Assembly (NCBI GenBank): GCA_039820585.1
Contig: JBCBPV010000013.1
Coordinates: 5,937-69,936, forward strand
DNA: 64,000 nt
Origin: JBCBGF01 sp039820585
GTDB taxonomy: Bacteria; Pseudomonadota; Alphaproteobacteria; Rhodobacterales; Rhodobacteraceae
Direction of reading: 5' to 3'
The notes under the pieces were generated by a model. The model worked only from the letters and a program-made list of their open reading frames with translations, searched no databases and was not told where the DNA came from. The translations under genes and the position numbers were made by a program. Below are positions 26,207 to 35,601 of the stretch, in pieces (position 1 is the stretch's first letter; the number at the start of each line of letters is the position of its first letter).

Positions 26207-27744
26207 TGGGAATCCAGGCAGCCGAAATTTCTGCGATCCTGAAGGAGCAGATCAAGAACTTTGGCCAAGAGGCCGAAGTGGCCGAGGTTGGCCGCGTTCT
26301 GTCCGTCGGTGACGGGATCGCACGGGTCTATGGCCTTGATAACGTGCAGGCCGGTGAGATGGTCGAATTTCCCGGCGGCATTCAGGGCATGGCCCTGAAC
26401 CTTGAGGCCGACAACGTGGGCGTTGTGATCTTCGGCACCGACCGTGACATCAAAGAAGGCGACACCGTCAAGCGCACAAACTCGATCGTGGACGTGCCCG
26501 CCGGCGAGGCTCTGCTCGGCCGCGTCGTCGATGGCCTGGGCAACCCGGTGGACGGCAAGGGTCCGATCAACGCGGGCGAGCGTCGTGTGGCCGATGTGAA
26601 GGCGCCTGGTATCATCCCGCGCAAGTCGGTGCATGAGCCGATGGCGACAGGCCTGAAGTCGGTGGACGCGATGATCCCGATTGGCCGGGGCCAGCGGGAA
26701 CTGATCATTGGTGACCGTCAGACAGGTAAGACCGCTGTGGCGCTGGATACGATCCTGAACCAGAAGTCCTATAACGATGCCGCGGGCGATGATGAGAGCA
26801 AGAAGCTCTATTGCATCTACGTGGCCGTTGGTCAGAAGCGTTCGACTGTGGCGCAGCTGGTGAAAAAGCTCGAAGAGTCGGGCGCAATTGATTACTCGAT
26901 CGTTGTGGCCGCGACCGCCTCGGAACCAGCGCCGATGCAGTTCCTGGCGCCATATGCCGCTACCGCGATGGCCGAGTACTTCCGCGACAACGGCAAGCAC
27001 GCGCTAATTATCTATGATGACCTGTCGAAACAGGCGGTTGCCTATCGTCAGATGTCGCTGCTGCTGCGCCGTCCGCCGGGGCGTGAAGCCTATCCGGGTG
27101 ACGTTTTCTACCTGCACTCGCGGCTTCTTGAGCGGTCTGCCAAGCTGAACGAAGACAACGGGGCGGGTTCGTTGACGGCGCTGCCGATCATTGAGACGCA
27201 AGGCGGCGACGTGTCGGCGTTTATCCCAACAAACGTGATCTCGATCACTGACGGCCAGATCTTCCTGGAAACCGAGCTGTTTTATCAGGGCATTCGGCCC
27301 GCCGTGAACACCGGTCTGTCGGTGTCGCGCGTGGGATCATCGGCACAGACGAAGGCCATGTCTTCAGTCGCTGGCCCGGTCAAACTGTCGCTGGCGCAGT
27401 ATCGTGAGATGGCGGCCTTTGCGCAGTTCGGTTCCGACCTCGATGCATCGACCCAGCAGCTTCTGGCCCGTGGTGCGCGTCTGACCGAGTTGATGAAGCA
27501 GCCGCAATATTCGCCGCTGACCAATGCCGAGATTGTTTGTGTGATCTTTGCGGGCACGAATGGCTATCTCGACAACGTGGATGTGGGCGATGTGGGCCGG
27601 TATGAGCAGGGCTTGTTGAACCACCTGCGTACCCGTCATCAGGATGTGCTGGATGATATCACCGGCAATGACCGCAAGGTGAAAGACGAACTGGCGGAAA
27701 AGATTAAAGCCGCGCTCGACGAATTCGCCGCTGGTTTTTCCTGA
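26206..27744 (+). CDS. atpA: F1F0 ATP synthase subunit alpha
   Basis: Non-catalytic nucleotide-binding subunit of F1, 512 residues. It shows the P-loop GDRQTGKTAVALDT, the preceding GRGQRELIIGDRQTGKT context, and the signature PAVNTGLSVSRVGSSAQ. The ATG overlaps the atpH stop by one base, a coupled arrangement. Followed by atpG after a short gap. Confidence 0.98.
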   Translation: MGIQAAEISAILKEQIKNFGQEAEVAEVGRVLSVGDGIARVYGLDNVQAGEMVEFPGGIQGMALNLEADNVGVVIFGTDRDIKEGDTVKRTNSIVDVPAGEALLGRVVDGLGNPVDGKGPINAGERRVADVKAPGIIPRKSVHEPMATGLKSVDAMIPIGRGQRELIIGDRQTGKTAVALDTILNQKSYNDAAGDDESKKLYCIYVAVGQKRSTVAQLVKKLEESGAIDYSIVVAATASEPAPMQFLAPYAATAMAEYFRDNGKHALIIYDDLSKQAVAYRQMSLLLRRPPGREAYPGDVFYLHSRLLERSAKLNEDNGAGSLTALPIIETQGGDVSAFIPTNVISITDGQIFLETELFYQGIRPAVNTGLSVSRVGSSAQTKAMSSVAGPVKLSLAQYREMAAFAQFGSDLDASTQQLLARGARLTELMKQPQYSPLTNAEIVCVIFAGTNGYLDNVDVGDVGRYEQGLLNHLRTRHQDVLDDITGNDRKVKDELAEKIKAALDEFAAGFS

Positions 27745-27766
27745 TAGGGGCTGAGGGACACCTGGT

Positions 27767-28642
27767 ATGCCAAGCCTCAAGGACCTGAAAAACCGGATCG
27801 AAAGCGTCAAGTCGACGCGAAAGATCACCAAGGCCATGCAAATGGTGGCCGCCGCGAAATTGCGGCGGGCACAGGATTCCGCGGAACAGTCGCGGCCCTA
27901 TACCGAACGGTTCAATGCCGTGATGGGGCAACTGGCCGCGTCGGTCGGGGACAGCGAAAGCGCGCCCCGCCTTTTGGCCGGGACGGGCGACGACAAGGTG
28001 CATATGCTGGTCGTGATGACCGCCGAACGCGGCCTGTGCGGTGCCTTCAATTCGTCGATTGCGCGTCTGGCACGGGCACGGGCGGAAGAGCTGTTGGGCC
28101 AGGGTAAGACGCTGAAGATTTTCACGGTCGGCAAGAAGGGCCGTGAACAGCTGAAGCGGGATCTGAGCGAATACTTCGTGCATCACGTCGATCTGTCGGA
28201 GGTGAAAAAGATCGGATACGGCAACGCTGCTGACATCGCCAAAGACCTTTTGGGTCGGTTCGATGAGGGTGAGTTTGACGTTGCCACGATCTTTTACAAT
28301 CGCTTTGAATCGGTAATCAGCCAGATCCCCACCGCGCAGCAAGTGATCCCGGCGGACTTTGAGGCACCCGAAGACGGCGCGGAAAGCACGCTGTACGACT
28401 ACGAGCCCAGCGAAGAGGGGATCCTGGCCGATCTTTTGCCACGGGGTGTTGCGACGCAGATCTTCGCCGCGCTTCTGGAGAACGCCGCCTCTGAACAGGG
28501 CGCCCGGATGAGCGCCATGGACAACGCGACGCGCAACGCGGGCGAGATGATCGACCGGCTGACGATTCAGTACAACCGTTCGCGTCAGGCCGTGATCACG
28601 AACGAGCTTATCGAAATTATTTCGGGCGCCGAGGCGCTCTAA
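27767..28642 (+). CDS. atpG: F1F0 ATP synthase subunit gamma
   Basis: Central rotor shaft of F1, 291 residues. The N-terminal helix MPSLKDLKNRIESVKSTRKI and the ITKAMQMVAAAKLRRAQ segment, plus the C-terminal helix with SAMDNATRNAGEMIDRLTIQ and YNRSRQAVITNELIEI, are the family marks. Lies 22 bases after atpA and 18 bases before atpD. Confidence 0.97.
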   Translation: MPSLKDLKNRIESVKSTRKITKAMQMVAAAKLRRAQDSAEQSRPYTERFNAVMGQLAASVGDSESAPRLLAGTGDDKVHMLVVMTAERGLCGAFNSSIARLARARAEELLGQGKTLKIFTVGKKGREQLKRDLSEYFVHHVDLSEVKKIGYGNAADIAKDLLGRFDEGEFDVATIFYNRFESVISQIPTAQQVIPADFEAPEDGAESTLYDYEPSEEGILADLLPRGVATQIFAALLENAASEQGARMSAMDNATRNAGEMIDRLTIQYNRSRQAVITNELIEIISGAEAL

Positions 28643-28660
28643 GAGAACCGGAGACACACA

Positions 28661-30085
28661 ATGGCAAACGCAAAAGGCAAAGTGACCCAGGTCATCGGCG
28701 CCGTTGTCGACGTTCAGTTCGACGACCACCTGCCCGAGATTTTGAACGCCCTAGAAACCGACAACAACGGCAAGCGTCTTGTCCTCGAAGTGGCTCAGCA
28801 CCTGGGTGAGAACACTGTGCGCGCCATCGCGATGGACGCGACCGAAGGCCTGGTGCGCGGTCAGGAAGTGACGGATACCGATGGCGCGATCATGGTGCCG
28901 GTGGGCACGGCCACGCTGGGCCGCATCCTGAATGTCACGGGCGACCCGATCGACGAGAAGGGCCCCGTGGAGGCGGACGAACGCCGTGCGATCCACCAGC
29001 CCGCCCCCGACTTTGCCGATCAGGCAACGGAGGCCGAGGTTCTGGTGACCGGCATCAAGGTGATCGACCTGCTGGCGCCCTATGCGAAGGGCGGCAAAAT
29101 TGGCCTCTTCGGCGGTGCCGGTGTGGGCAAGACGGTGTTGATCCAGGAACTGATCAACAACATCGCCAAGGTGCACTCTGGCCTGTCGGTGTTCGCCGGC
29201 GTGGGCGAGCGGACGCGTGAAGGCAATGACCTTTATTACGAGATGATCGAATCCGGCGTGTTGACGCCTGACAACCTGCCCGATTCCAAGATTGCACTGG
29301 TCTTTGGTCAGATGAACGAGCCGCCGGGTGCGCGTGCGCGGATCGCGTTGACCGGGCTGACGCTTGCCGAACAGTTCCGCGATGCGACCGGGACGGACGT
29401 TTTGTTCTTTGTCGACAACATCTTCCGCTTCACACAGGCCGGTTCTGAAATGTCCGCGCTGTTGGGCCGGATTCCGTCGGCTGTGGGATATCAGCCGACG
29501 CTCGCGACCGACATGGGCGCGATGCAGGAACGGATCACCTCGACCAAGGCGGGATCGATCACCTCGATCCAAGCCGTGTATGTGCCCGCGGATGACTTGA
29601 CCGACCCGGCACCTGCCACGACGTTTGCCCACCTTGATGCGACAACGGTTTTGAACCGTGCGATTTCCGAGCTGGGGATTTATCCGGCTGTGGACCCGCT
29701 CGATTCGACGTCGCGTCTGATGGATCCGCAGATCCTTGGGGATGAGCATTATCAGGTGGCCCGTGATGTGCAGGGGATCCTCCAGCGTTACAAATCGCTG
29801 CAGGATATCATCGCCATTCTGGGCATGGACGAGCTGTCGGAAGAGGACAAGCTGACCGTGGCGCGTGCCCGGAAGATCCAGCGTTTCCTGAGCCAGCCTT
29901 TCGACGTGGCCAAGGTGTTCACCGGCTCGGATGGTGTGCAGGTGCCGCTGGAAGACACGATTTCGTCTTTCAAGGCGGTTGTGGCCGGCGAGTATGATCA
30001 CTTGCCCGAAGGCGCCTTCTACATGGTTGGCGGCATCGACGAAGTGATCGCCAAGGCCGAACGCATGGCGGCGGAAGCCGCTTAA
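28661..30085 (+). CDS. atpD: F1F0 ATP synthase subunit beta
   Basis: Catalytic subunit of F1, 474 residues. It shows the P-loop GGAGVGKTVLIQELI, the catalytic glutamate in GVGERTREGNDLY, the DELSEED-like loop (here DELSEEDKL), and PAVDPLDSTSRLMD. A good ribosome site (CCGGAGA) precedes the ATG. Confidence 0.98.
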   Translation: MANAKGKVTQVIGAVVDVQFDDHLPEILNALETDNNGKRLVLEVAQHLGENTVRAIAMDATEGLVRGQEVTDTDGAIMVPVGTATLGRILNVTGDPIDEKGPVEADERRAIHQPAPDFADQATEAEVLVTGIKVIDLLAPYAKGGKIGLFGGAGVGKTVLIQELINNIAKVHSGLSVFAGVGERTREGNDLYYEMIESGVLTPDNLPDSKIALVFGQMNEPPGARARIALTGLTLAEQFRDATGTDVLFFVDNIFRFTQAGSEMSALLGRIPSAVGYQPTLATDMGAMQERITSTKAGSITSIQAVYVPADDLTDPAPATTFAHLDATTVLNRAISELGIYPAVDPLDSTSRLMDPQILGDEHYQVARDVQGILQRYKSLQDIIAILGMDELSEEDKLTVARARKIQRFLSQPFDVAKVFTGSDGVQVPLEDTISSFKAVVAGEYDHLPEGAFYMVGGIDEVIAKAERMAAEAA

Positions 30086-30096
30086 AAGGGGGGCCC

Positions 30097-30504
30097 ATGG
30101 CCGATACGATGCAATTCGATCTGGTCTCGCCCGAGCGGCGGCTTGCCTCGCTCGAGGCGACGGCCGTGCGCATTCCGGGGTCTGAGGGCGATATGACGGT
30201 GATGGCCGATCATGCGCCGACGATCACCACCCTGCGGCCCGGGCTGTTGGTAGCAGAAACCGCGGGCGGTGAGCAAGAGTTCATGGTCACCGGTGGCTTT
30301 GCCGAGATCAGCGCCGAGGGGACGACCGTGCTGGCCGAGGCGGCGATGCCGAAGGGGGAGGTGACGGCCGACTATCTGGGCGCGCTTCTGACCGAGGCTA
30401 AGACCGCGCAGGAACGCGCGACGCCGGATGCAGTGGATGCGGCGGCCAAGCTGGTTTCGGACCTGGAAGCTGTTGGCGCAGCCATCGGGGTGCGCGCGGC
30501 TTAA
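30097..30504 (+). CDS. atpC: F1F0 ATP synthase subunit epsilon
   Basis: Small regulatory subunit on the foot of the rotor, 135 residues. The N-terminal beta sandwich has MQFDLVSPERRLASLEA, VRIPGSEGDMTVMADHAP and the FMVTGGFAEI strand. A helical C terminus follows. It ends the F1 operon and is followed by a bidirectional terminator shared with prs. Confidence 0.96.
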   Translation: MADTMQFDLVSPERRLASLEATAVRIPGSEGDMTVMADHAPTITTLRPGLLVAETAGGEQEFMVTGGFAEISAEGTTVLAEAAMPKGEVTADYLGALLTEAKTAQERATPDAVDAAAKLVSDLEAVGAAIGVRAA

Positions 30505-30524
30505 GATGCGGAAAAAAAATAAGT

Positions 30525-30556
30525 AAAAAAAGCGCGTCTAGTCTGGCGCGTTTTTT
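30525..30556. terminator. bidirectional terminator between atpC and prs
   Basis: AAAAAA-GCGC pairs with GCGC-G-TTTTTT with a small bulge and a loop of about 10 bases. A's on the left and T's on the right let it serve both convergent genes. Confidence 0.75.
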
Positions 30557-30574
30557 GTGCCTGAGACCTCCCGC

Positions 30575-31591
30575 TCAGGCGTTCATATACATGCCTTCAT
30601 AGATCGGCTCTAACGTCGCGGGATCAAACAGCGATGATACGCTGGTGCCGTTCCAGATGTTCAGGATGGCTTGGGCAAACATCGGCGCTGTGGGTACGAT
30701 GCGGATGTTAGGCGCTTGCTTCACGGCATCAGTGGGCTCAATCGAGTCGGTGATCACCAGACTTTTCATCGCCGAGTTGGTGATCCGTTCTACCGCCGGG
30801 CCGGACAGAACGCCGTGGGTGATGTAGGAGTGGACCTCTTTCGCCCCATTCTCGATCAGGACATCGGCGGCTTTGCAAAGCGTTCCGGCGGTGTCGCAGA
30901 TGTCATCCACGATGATGCAGGTCTGCTTGCGCACATCCCCGATCACCGTCATTTCCGCTACTTCGCCCGGCTTCTCGCGCCGCTTGTCGACGATGGCCAA
31001 TGCGCAGCCGATCCGCTGCGCCAACTCACGCGCGCGGGCCACACCGCCGACGTCGGGCGAGACCACTGTGACCTTTTTGGGGTCCTTGAACTGATGCTGG
31101 ATATCCAGCGCAAAGACCGGTGAGGCATACAAGTTATCCACAGGAATATCGAAGAAGCCCTGGATCTGCGCGGCGTGCAAGTCCATCGTCAGAACCCGCT
31201 CGATCCCCGCGCTGACCATCATGTTGGCGACCATTTTGGCAGTGATCGGCGTACGTGCCTTGGTGCGGCGATCCTGGCGGGCATAGCCGAAATAGGGAAT
31301 GACGGCTGTTATCCGCGCCGCTGACGATCGGCGCAAGGCGTCGGTCATGATGAGCAATTCCATCAGGTTGTCATTGGCCGGGTTCGACGTGGACTGGATG
31401 ATGAACATGTCTTCGCCGCGCACATTCTCGAACACCTCAACGAAAATCTCGGCGTCATTGAACCGCTCCACCCGCGCGTCCACCAAACCGGTTCGCACCC
31501 CGCGATGCATTGCCATGCGGCGGGCCACCGAGGTGGCGAGGGTCTTGTTGGAATTGCCGGAAATAAGCTTTGGATCGGGCTGATGGGGCAT
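30575..31591 (-). CDS. prs: ribose-phosphate pyrophosphokinase
   Basis: Makes PRPP from ribose 5-phosphate and ATP, precursor for nucleotides, histidine and NAD. The 338-residue product shows LISGNSNKTLA, FVEVFENVRGEDMFIIQST, PYFGYARQDRRTKARTPI, DLHAAQIQGFFDIPVDNL, and the PRPP motif CIIVDDICDTAGTLCKA. The ATG at 31591 gives the usual N terminus; the frame is open 18 codons further up. It is slightly longer than E. coli Prs, as in other alphaproteobacteria. Confidence 0.96.
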   Translation of the reverse strand: MPHQPDPKLISGNSNKTLATSVARRMAMHRGVRTGLVDARVERFNDAEIFVEVFENVRGEDMFIIQSTSNPANDNLMELLIMTDALRRSSAARITAVIPYFGYARQDRRTKARTPITAKMVANMMVSAGIERVLTMDLHAAQIQGFFDIPVDNLYASPVFALDIQHQFKDPKKVTVVSPDVGGVARARELAQRIGCALAIVDKRREKPGEVAEMTVIGDVRKQTCIIVDDICDTAGTLCKAADVLIENGAKEVHSYITHGVLSGPAVERITNSAMKSLVITDSIEPTDAVKQAPNIRIVPTAPMFAQAILNIWNGTSVSSLFDPATLEPIYEGMYMNA

Positions 31592-31700
31592 GGGGCAGCG
31601 GGTCCTGTGGGCGCGTCTGACATGACGGATTCGTGACGTTGACACCGCTTAGCACGCGTCTAGGGTCGCGCAAACATGACAACCCGGGGAGGGGCGCGAA

Positions 31701-32303
31701 ATGGCCCATATCGACTATTTCTTTGCAACGATTTCGCCGTTTACGTACCTTGCGGGGCTTCGGTTCGAGGAGATCGCCGAAAAACATGGCGCCACTGTGA
31801 CCTACAAGCCGCTCGATGTGATTGCACTGTTTGGTCGGACCGGCGGCATTCCCCCGAAAGAGCGCCACCCCTCGCGCCAGGAATACCGCGCGCAGGAGCT
31901 GCGGCGGCAGGCAAAGAAACAGGGCTTGCCGTTCAACCTTGCGCCCGCCCATTGGCCCACGAACCCCGCGCCTGCGGGCTATGCGCTGATCGCCGCGCAG
32001 AAGGCGGGGGGCGGTGATCTGGGTAAGCTGATGCACGCCTTTGGGCGCAGTTGCTGGGCGGATGAGAAGAACATCGCGGAAGATGATGTGATCCGTGGGT
32101 GCCTGACAGAGGCAGGTTTCGATGCGGGTCTGGCTGATAGCGGGATGCTGGCAGGGGCCGAGGAATACGCCAACAACCTGGAAGAGGCGGTGTCGCGCGG
32201 TGCGTTTGGCGCACCGTTCTACATCGTGGCCGATAGCGATGAGCGGTTTTGGGGCCAAGACCGGTTGGACGACTTGGACGCTTACCTCAGCGGCGACCTT
32301 TAG
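31701..32303 (+). CDS. 2-hydroxychromene-2-carboxylate isomerase family (DsbA-like fold)
   Basis: The 200-residue product starts MAHIDYFFATISPFTYLAG, the DsbA-like thioredoxin-fold start in which the usual CxxC is replaced by SPFTY. The GAFGAPFYIV cis-proline region and FWGQDRLDDL are typical of the HCCA isomerase/GST-kappa family. Such proteins isomerise aromatic intermediates with glutathione, but most bacterial members have unknown substrates. The stop overlaps the GTG of the next gene (TAGTG), so the two are translationally coupled. Confidence 0.82.
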   Translation: MAHIDYFFATISPFTYLAGLRFEEIAEKHGATVTYKPLDVIALFGRTGGIPPKERHPSRQEYRAQELRRQAKKQGLPFNLAPAHWPTNPAPAGYALIAAQKAGGGDLGKLMHAFGRSCWADEKNIAEDDVIRGCLTEAGFDAGLADSGMLAGAEEYANNLEEAVSRGAFGAPFYIVADSDERFWGQDRLDDLDAYLSGDL

Positions 32304-33118
32304 TGCCGGAAGGGCCGCGCGCTGGCTATCACACGTTCTGGCGCGAAGTGGGTGTAGGGCCGCGGCACGGCGTTGCGGTCCATTGCTCGCTGGCCCATAG
32401 CGCGGCGTTGCGCGGGGTTTTGGACCCGTTGTCAGAGCTCTTGACAACGGTGGCGATGGACCAGCCGGGCCATGGGCGCAGTGGCGACTGGCCGGGTAGG
32501 ATACCGTTTCAGGACGCGATGGTTTCGATCCTGCATGACTTCGTTGCCGCGGCAGAGGGGCCGGTCGATCTGATCGGGCATTCGTTTGGGGGCACCTGCG
32601 CGTTGCGGGTGGCGGTGGAAGCGCCCGAACGCATCCGGTCGCTGACCCTGATCGAGCCGCCGATCTATGATGCGCTTAAGGGGTCGGGCGCACCGGAGAT
32701 GGCGCAGCAAGATGCGCTGGATGCGCCTTTTGCCGAGGCTCTGGCGCGGGAGGATTACGGTGCCGCCGCGCGCGGTTTTGCCAGGACGTGGGGCAGTGGC
32801 CTGCCGTGGGAGACGATGCCGGCGGAACAGCGCGCCTATATGATCCAGCGGATGCCCCTGATCGAAGGCGCAGGGCACATGCTGAACGCGGACACCACGG
32901 GGCTGTTGCGGCCCGGCGTGCTCGAGGCGTTGGATGTGCCGGTGCTGTTGATCCGGGGCACGGTGTCACCGCCCGCGGTTCCCGCAATTTTGCGGGTGTT
33001 GGCGGAGCGGTTGCCGCAGGCCGAGACGGTCGTGATCGAGGGGGCGGGGCACATGGTGCCGATCACCCATCCTGAGCCTGTGGCGCAGTTGATCCGGGAG
33101 CATATTCTCCGGACATGA
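32303..33118 (+). CDS. alpha/beta fold hydrolase
   Basis: The 271-residue product shows MDQPGHGRSGDWPG, the nucleophile elbow LIGHSFGGTCAL and the terminal catalytic histidine in EGAGHMVPITHPE. The GTG start overlaps the stop of the DsbA-like isomerase gene. Its last 56 bases overlap the 3' end of the convergent threonine aldolase gene on the other strand. Both proteins look intact in that overlap. Substrate unknown; coupling to the isomerase may indicate a shared aromatic or lipid substrate. Confidence 0.85.
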   Translation: MPEGPRAGYHTFWREVGVGPRHGVAVHCSLAHSAALRGVLDPLSELLTTVAMDQPGHGRSGDWPGRIPFQDAMVSILHDFVAAAEGPVDLIGHSFGGTCALRVAVEAPERIRSLTLIEPPIYDALKGSGAPEMAQQDALDAPFAEALAREDYGAAARGFARTWGSGLPWETMPAEQRAYMIQRMPLIEGAGHMLNADTTGLLRPGVLEALDVPVLLIRGTVSPPAVPAILRVLAERLPQAETVVIEGAGHMVPITHPEPVAQLIREHILRT

Positions 33119-34154
33119 GCGCCAGCAGGTGGTCCACATCCGCCTCGCTCGTGGCCCAGTTGCAGATCAGGCGGGTGGGGATGAGGTCAGTCTCTTCACC
33201 ACCTGAAAGGTCATCTAGGGACAGGAAGTACTGGGCCCCGGCCTTTAGCGCCTTGCGGTGGGTGGCGCGGGGCAGGGAAACGAAGATCATGTTGGCATCC
33301 ACTGGGTGGTGGATCACCGCGCCCGGAAGCGCGCGCAGTCCCGCCGCCAGACGGGTCATCGCCGCATTCGCCGCCCCTGCCATCTCACGCCAAAGGTCGC
33401 CTTCGAGATAGGCGACTATTTGCGCAGCCAGATAGCGCTGTTTCGAGAACAGGTGGCCCGCGCGCTTGCGGCGGTAGATCAGGCTTTCGGCGTGAGCGGC
33501 GTCGAAGATCACGATCGCCTCGACACCCATCAGGCCGTTCTTCGTGCCCCCAAAACTCACCGCATCGACGCCCGCCTTCCACGTCATCTCCGCCGCCGTG
33601 CAGCCAAGCGTCATCATCGCGTTCGTGAACCGTGCGCCGTCAAGGTGGACGGGCAGGCCATGTGCATGGGCGACTGCTGTTAACGCCTTCAACTGTTCAA
33701 GCGCGTAGACCGTCCCCCGCTCTGTCACCTGCGTCAGCGACACGGCACCCGGTTGTGTATAGTGTAGGCCGCGCTCTACCCCTTCGGTGATCGCCGTATT
33801 AAGCGCATCCGGCGTGATCTGGGCATCCACCTCAGGCACCAGCACCAGCTTCGCCCCTCCGGTATAGAACTCCGGCGCGCCGCATTCATCGGCATGGATA
33901 TGGGCCACTGCGCTGCAAAATATGTTCTGCCAGGGCTGGACGAGGCTGGCGAGCGCCAGGGAGTTCGCTGCGGACCCAGTGGGCACCAGAAACACCGCCG
34001 CGTTAGGTGCCTCGAACACATCGCGAATGCGCGCCACTGCCTCAAGCGTCAGGGGGTCGTCGCCATAGGGCACCGCGTAGCCGTCATTGGCCCGGGCCAG
34101 CGCCTCTATCACCCGCGGATGTACCGGGCCTGTGTTGTCGGATCCGAAGTTCAT
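33063..34154 (-). CDS. low-specificity L-threonine aldolase
   Basis: PLP enzyme of fold type I that cleaves threonine or allo-threonine to glycine and acetaldehyde. The 363-residue product starts MNFGSDNTGPVHPRVIEALA and shows the PLP-binding lysine in VSFGGTKNGLMGVEA, HLDGARFTNAMM and LVPTGSAANSLAL. The ATG at 34154 overlaps the stop of the YcgN-type gene (ATGA). A longer frame start 11 codons up has no support. The C-terminal end beyond VDHLLALMSGE is antisense to the convergent hydrolase gene. Confidence 0.9.
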   Translation of the reverse strand: MNFGSDNTGPVHPRVIEALARANDGYAVPYGDDPLTLEAVARIRDVFEAPNAAVFLVPTGSAANSLALASLVQPWQNIFCSAVAHIHADECGAPEFYTGGAKLVLVPEVDAQITPDALNTAITEGVERGLHYTQPGAVSLTQVTERGTVYALEQLKALTAVAHAHGLPVHLDGARFTNAMMTLGCTAAEMTWKAGVDAVSFGGTKNGLMGVEAIVIFDAAHAESLIYRRKRAGHLFSKQRYLAAQIVAYLEGDLWREMAGAANAAMTRLAAGLRALPGAVIHHPVDANMIFVSLPRATHRKALKAGAQYFLSLDDLSGGEETDLIPTRLICNWATSEADVDHLLALMSGEYAPGSTAPQAQDG

Positions 34155-34627
34155 CCCTTTGGTTCCTCGATGATATGGTCTTCCCACTCTTCCTCGGGCA
34201 CCTCGAACTCGGGCACCGTCCAGCCGCGGACAGACACGCCTGCGTCGTGCACGCTGCCGGGGGTGCCACTGATCAGCGGGTGCCAGTCATAAAGTGGCTT
34301 GCCCTCATGCAGCAGGCGATAGGCGCAGGTCTCGGGCATCCAATAGGCGATTTCGGGCAGGGTCTGGGGCGACAGGACCACGCATTCGGGCACCAGCGTT
34401 TTGCGGATGTCGTATTGCCCGCAGCGGCAGGTTTCATCATCCAGAAGTCGGCAGGCCACGCGCGTGAGTTCCACCTCTCCGGTATCGGGGTCTTCCAGCT
34501 TGTTGAGACAGCATTTGCCACAGCCGTCACACAGCGCCTCCCACTCGCGCTGGGTGAGGTTCTTGAGCGGAACACGCTCCCAATAGCGGTCGCGCAGGCC
34601 GTCGCGGTGGATGGGGTCGGTGGTCAC
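34151..34627 (-). CDS. YcgN-family cysteine cluster protein (UPF0260)
   Basis: The 158-residue product has the family cysteine cluster CDGCGKCCLNKLEDPDTGEV, then a CRLLDDETCRCGQY region, a further conserved cysteine in LVPECVVL and CAYRLLHEGKPLYDWHPL. The clustered cysteines suggest a metal or Fe-S site. Function unknown. The GTG start overlaps the ribF stop (GTGA) and the stop overlaps the threonine aldolase start, so it sits in a coupled three-gene unit ribF-ycgN-aldolase. Confidence 0.86.
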   Translation of the reverse strand: MTTDPIHRDGLRDRYWERVPLKNLTQREWEALCDGCGKCCLNKLEDPDTGEVELTRVACRLLDDETCRCGQYDIRKTLVPECVVLSPQTLPEIAYWMPETCAYRLLHEGKPLYDWHPLISGTPGSVHDAGVSVRGWTVPEFEVPEEEWEDHIIEEPKG

Positions 34628-35562
34628 GCCTCAGCCAACGCAGCACGCGCCGCCGCGCTATCCCGATCCATTTGCGCGATGAGTGCGTCGAGACCGTTGA
34701 ACGTTTCCTCTGGCCGCAGATAGGACACGAGCGCCACCGACAGGCGTGCGCCATACAAGTCGCCTTTGAAGTCGAACAGGAACGTCTCAAGGTTTGGCTG
34801 GTTTTCCCCAAACATCGGGCGCACGCCCATGGACGCGACGCCTTGGTACTCGCTCGCATGGGGGCCATCCAGCACTTCAACCCGCACGGCGTAGACACCG
34901 AATTTCGGCGGGTGCAGGCCGGCGATGGACATGTTGGCCGTGGGATAGCCCAGTTCGCGGCCGCGCTGATGGCCGCGAATGACCTCTCCCTCGATGCGGT
35001 GGAGGTGGCCTAACATTCTGGCGGCGTCTTCGGGGCGACCGTCGCTGAGCGCTTCGCGGATGCGGGTGGATGACACCTCTAGCCCGCCGGTGGATAGAAG
35101 CGGCGCGATGGTGACGCCAAAGCCCATGGCTTGGCCGTAAGCTTTCAGGTCCGCGGCGGTGCCGGTCCGGCCTTTGCCGAAGCAGAAGTCAGCGCCGACC
35201 ACGATGTGTTTGAGGCCCAGACCCTCCACGATGACGCGCTGGGTGAATGCCTCAGCACTCAGCGATGACAGCGCTTCGTTGAAGTTCACTTCATAGAGCC
35301 GCGCGACGCCGAGTTTCGCCAGACGGTGGGCCTTGGCTTCTGCGTTCATTAGGCGGAAAGGGGCTGCGTTGGGGGCGAAGTATTCGCGGGGGTGCGGTTC
35401 AAACGTCAGGATGCCGGTGGGGCACCGGATCTCATGCGCAGTCTTCGCGGTCAGCGAGATGACCGCCTGATGGCCCAGATGCACACCGTCGAAATTGCCG
35501 ATGGCCGCGGCGGCGCCACGGTCACTGTCATCAACGAATTGATAGTCGCGAATGATCCGCAT
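34624..35562 (-). CDS. ribF: bifunctional riboflavin kinase/FAD synthetase
   Basis: Converts riboflavin to FMN and then FAD. The 312-residue product has the N-terminal FAD synthetase domain with AIGNFDGVHLGHQAVI and the ISSTRIRE-like VSSTRIREALSDG block. The C-terminal flavokinase domain has GYPTANMSI, GVYAVRV and the ETFLFDFKGDLYG motif. ATG at 35562 chosen over one 12 codons upstream because MRIIRDYQFV is the usual start. Leads the coupled set with the YcgN-type and threonine aldolase genes. Confidence 0.95.
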   Translation of the reverse strand: MRIIRDYQFVDDSDRGAAAAIGNFDGVHLGHQAVISLTAKTAHEIRCPTGILTFEPHPREYFAPNAAPFRLMNAEAKAHRLAKLGVARLYEVNFNEALSSLSAEAFTQRVIVEGLGLKHIVVGADFCFGKGRTGTAADLKAYGQAMGFGVTIAPLLSTGGLEVSSTRIREALSDGRPEDAARMLGHLHRIEGEVIRGHQRGRELGYPTANMSIAGLHPPKFGVYAVRVEVLDGPHASEYQGVASMGVRPMFGENQPNLETFLFDFKGDLYGARLSVALVSYLRPEETFNGLDALIAQMDRDSAAARAALAEA

Positions 35563-35601
35563 GGCCGCCCGGATAGCGCCGTCGCGAGGGCGGTGCAAGC
35601 G

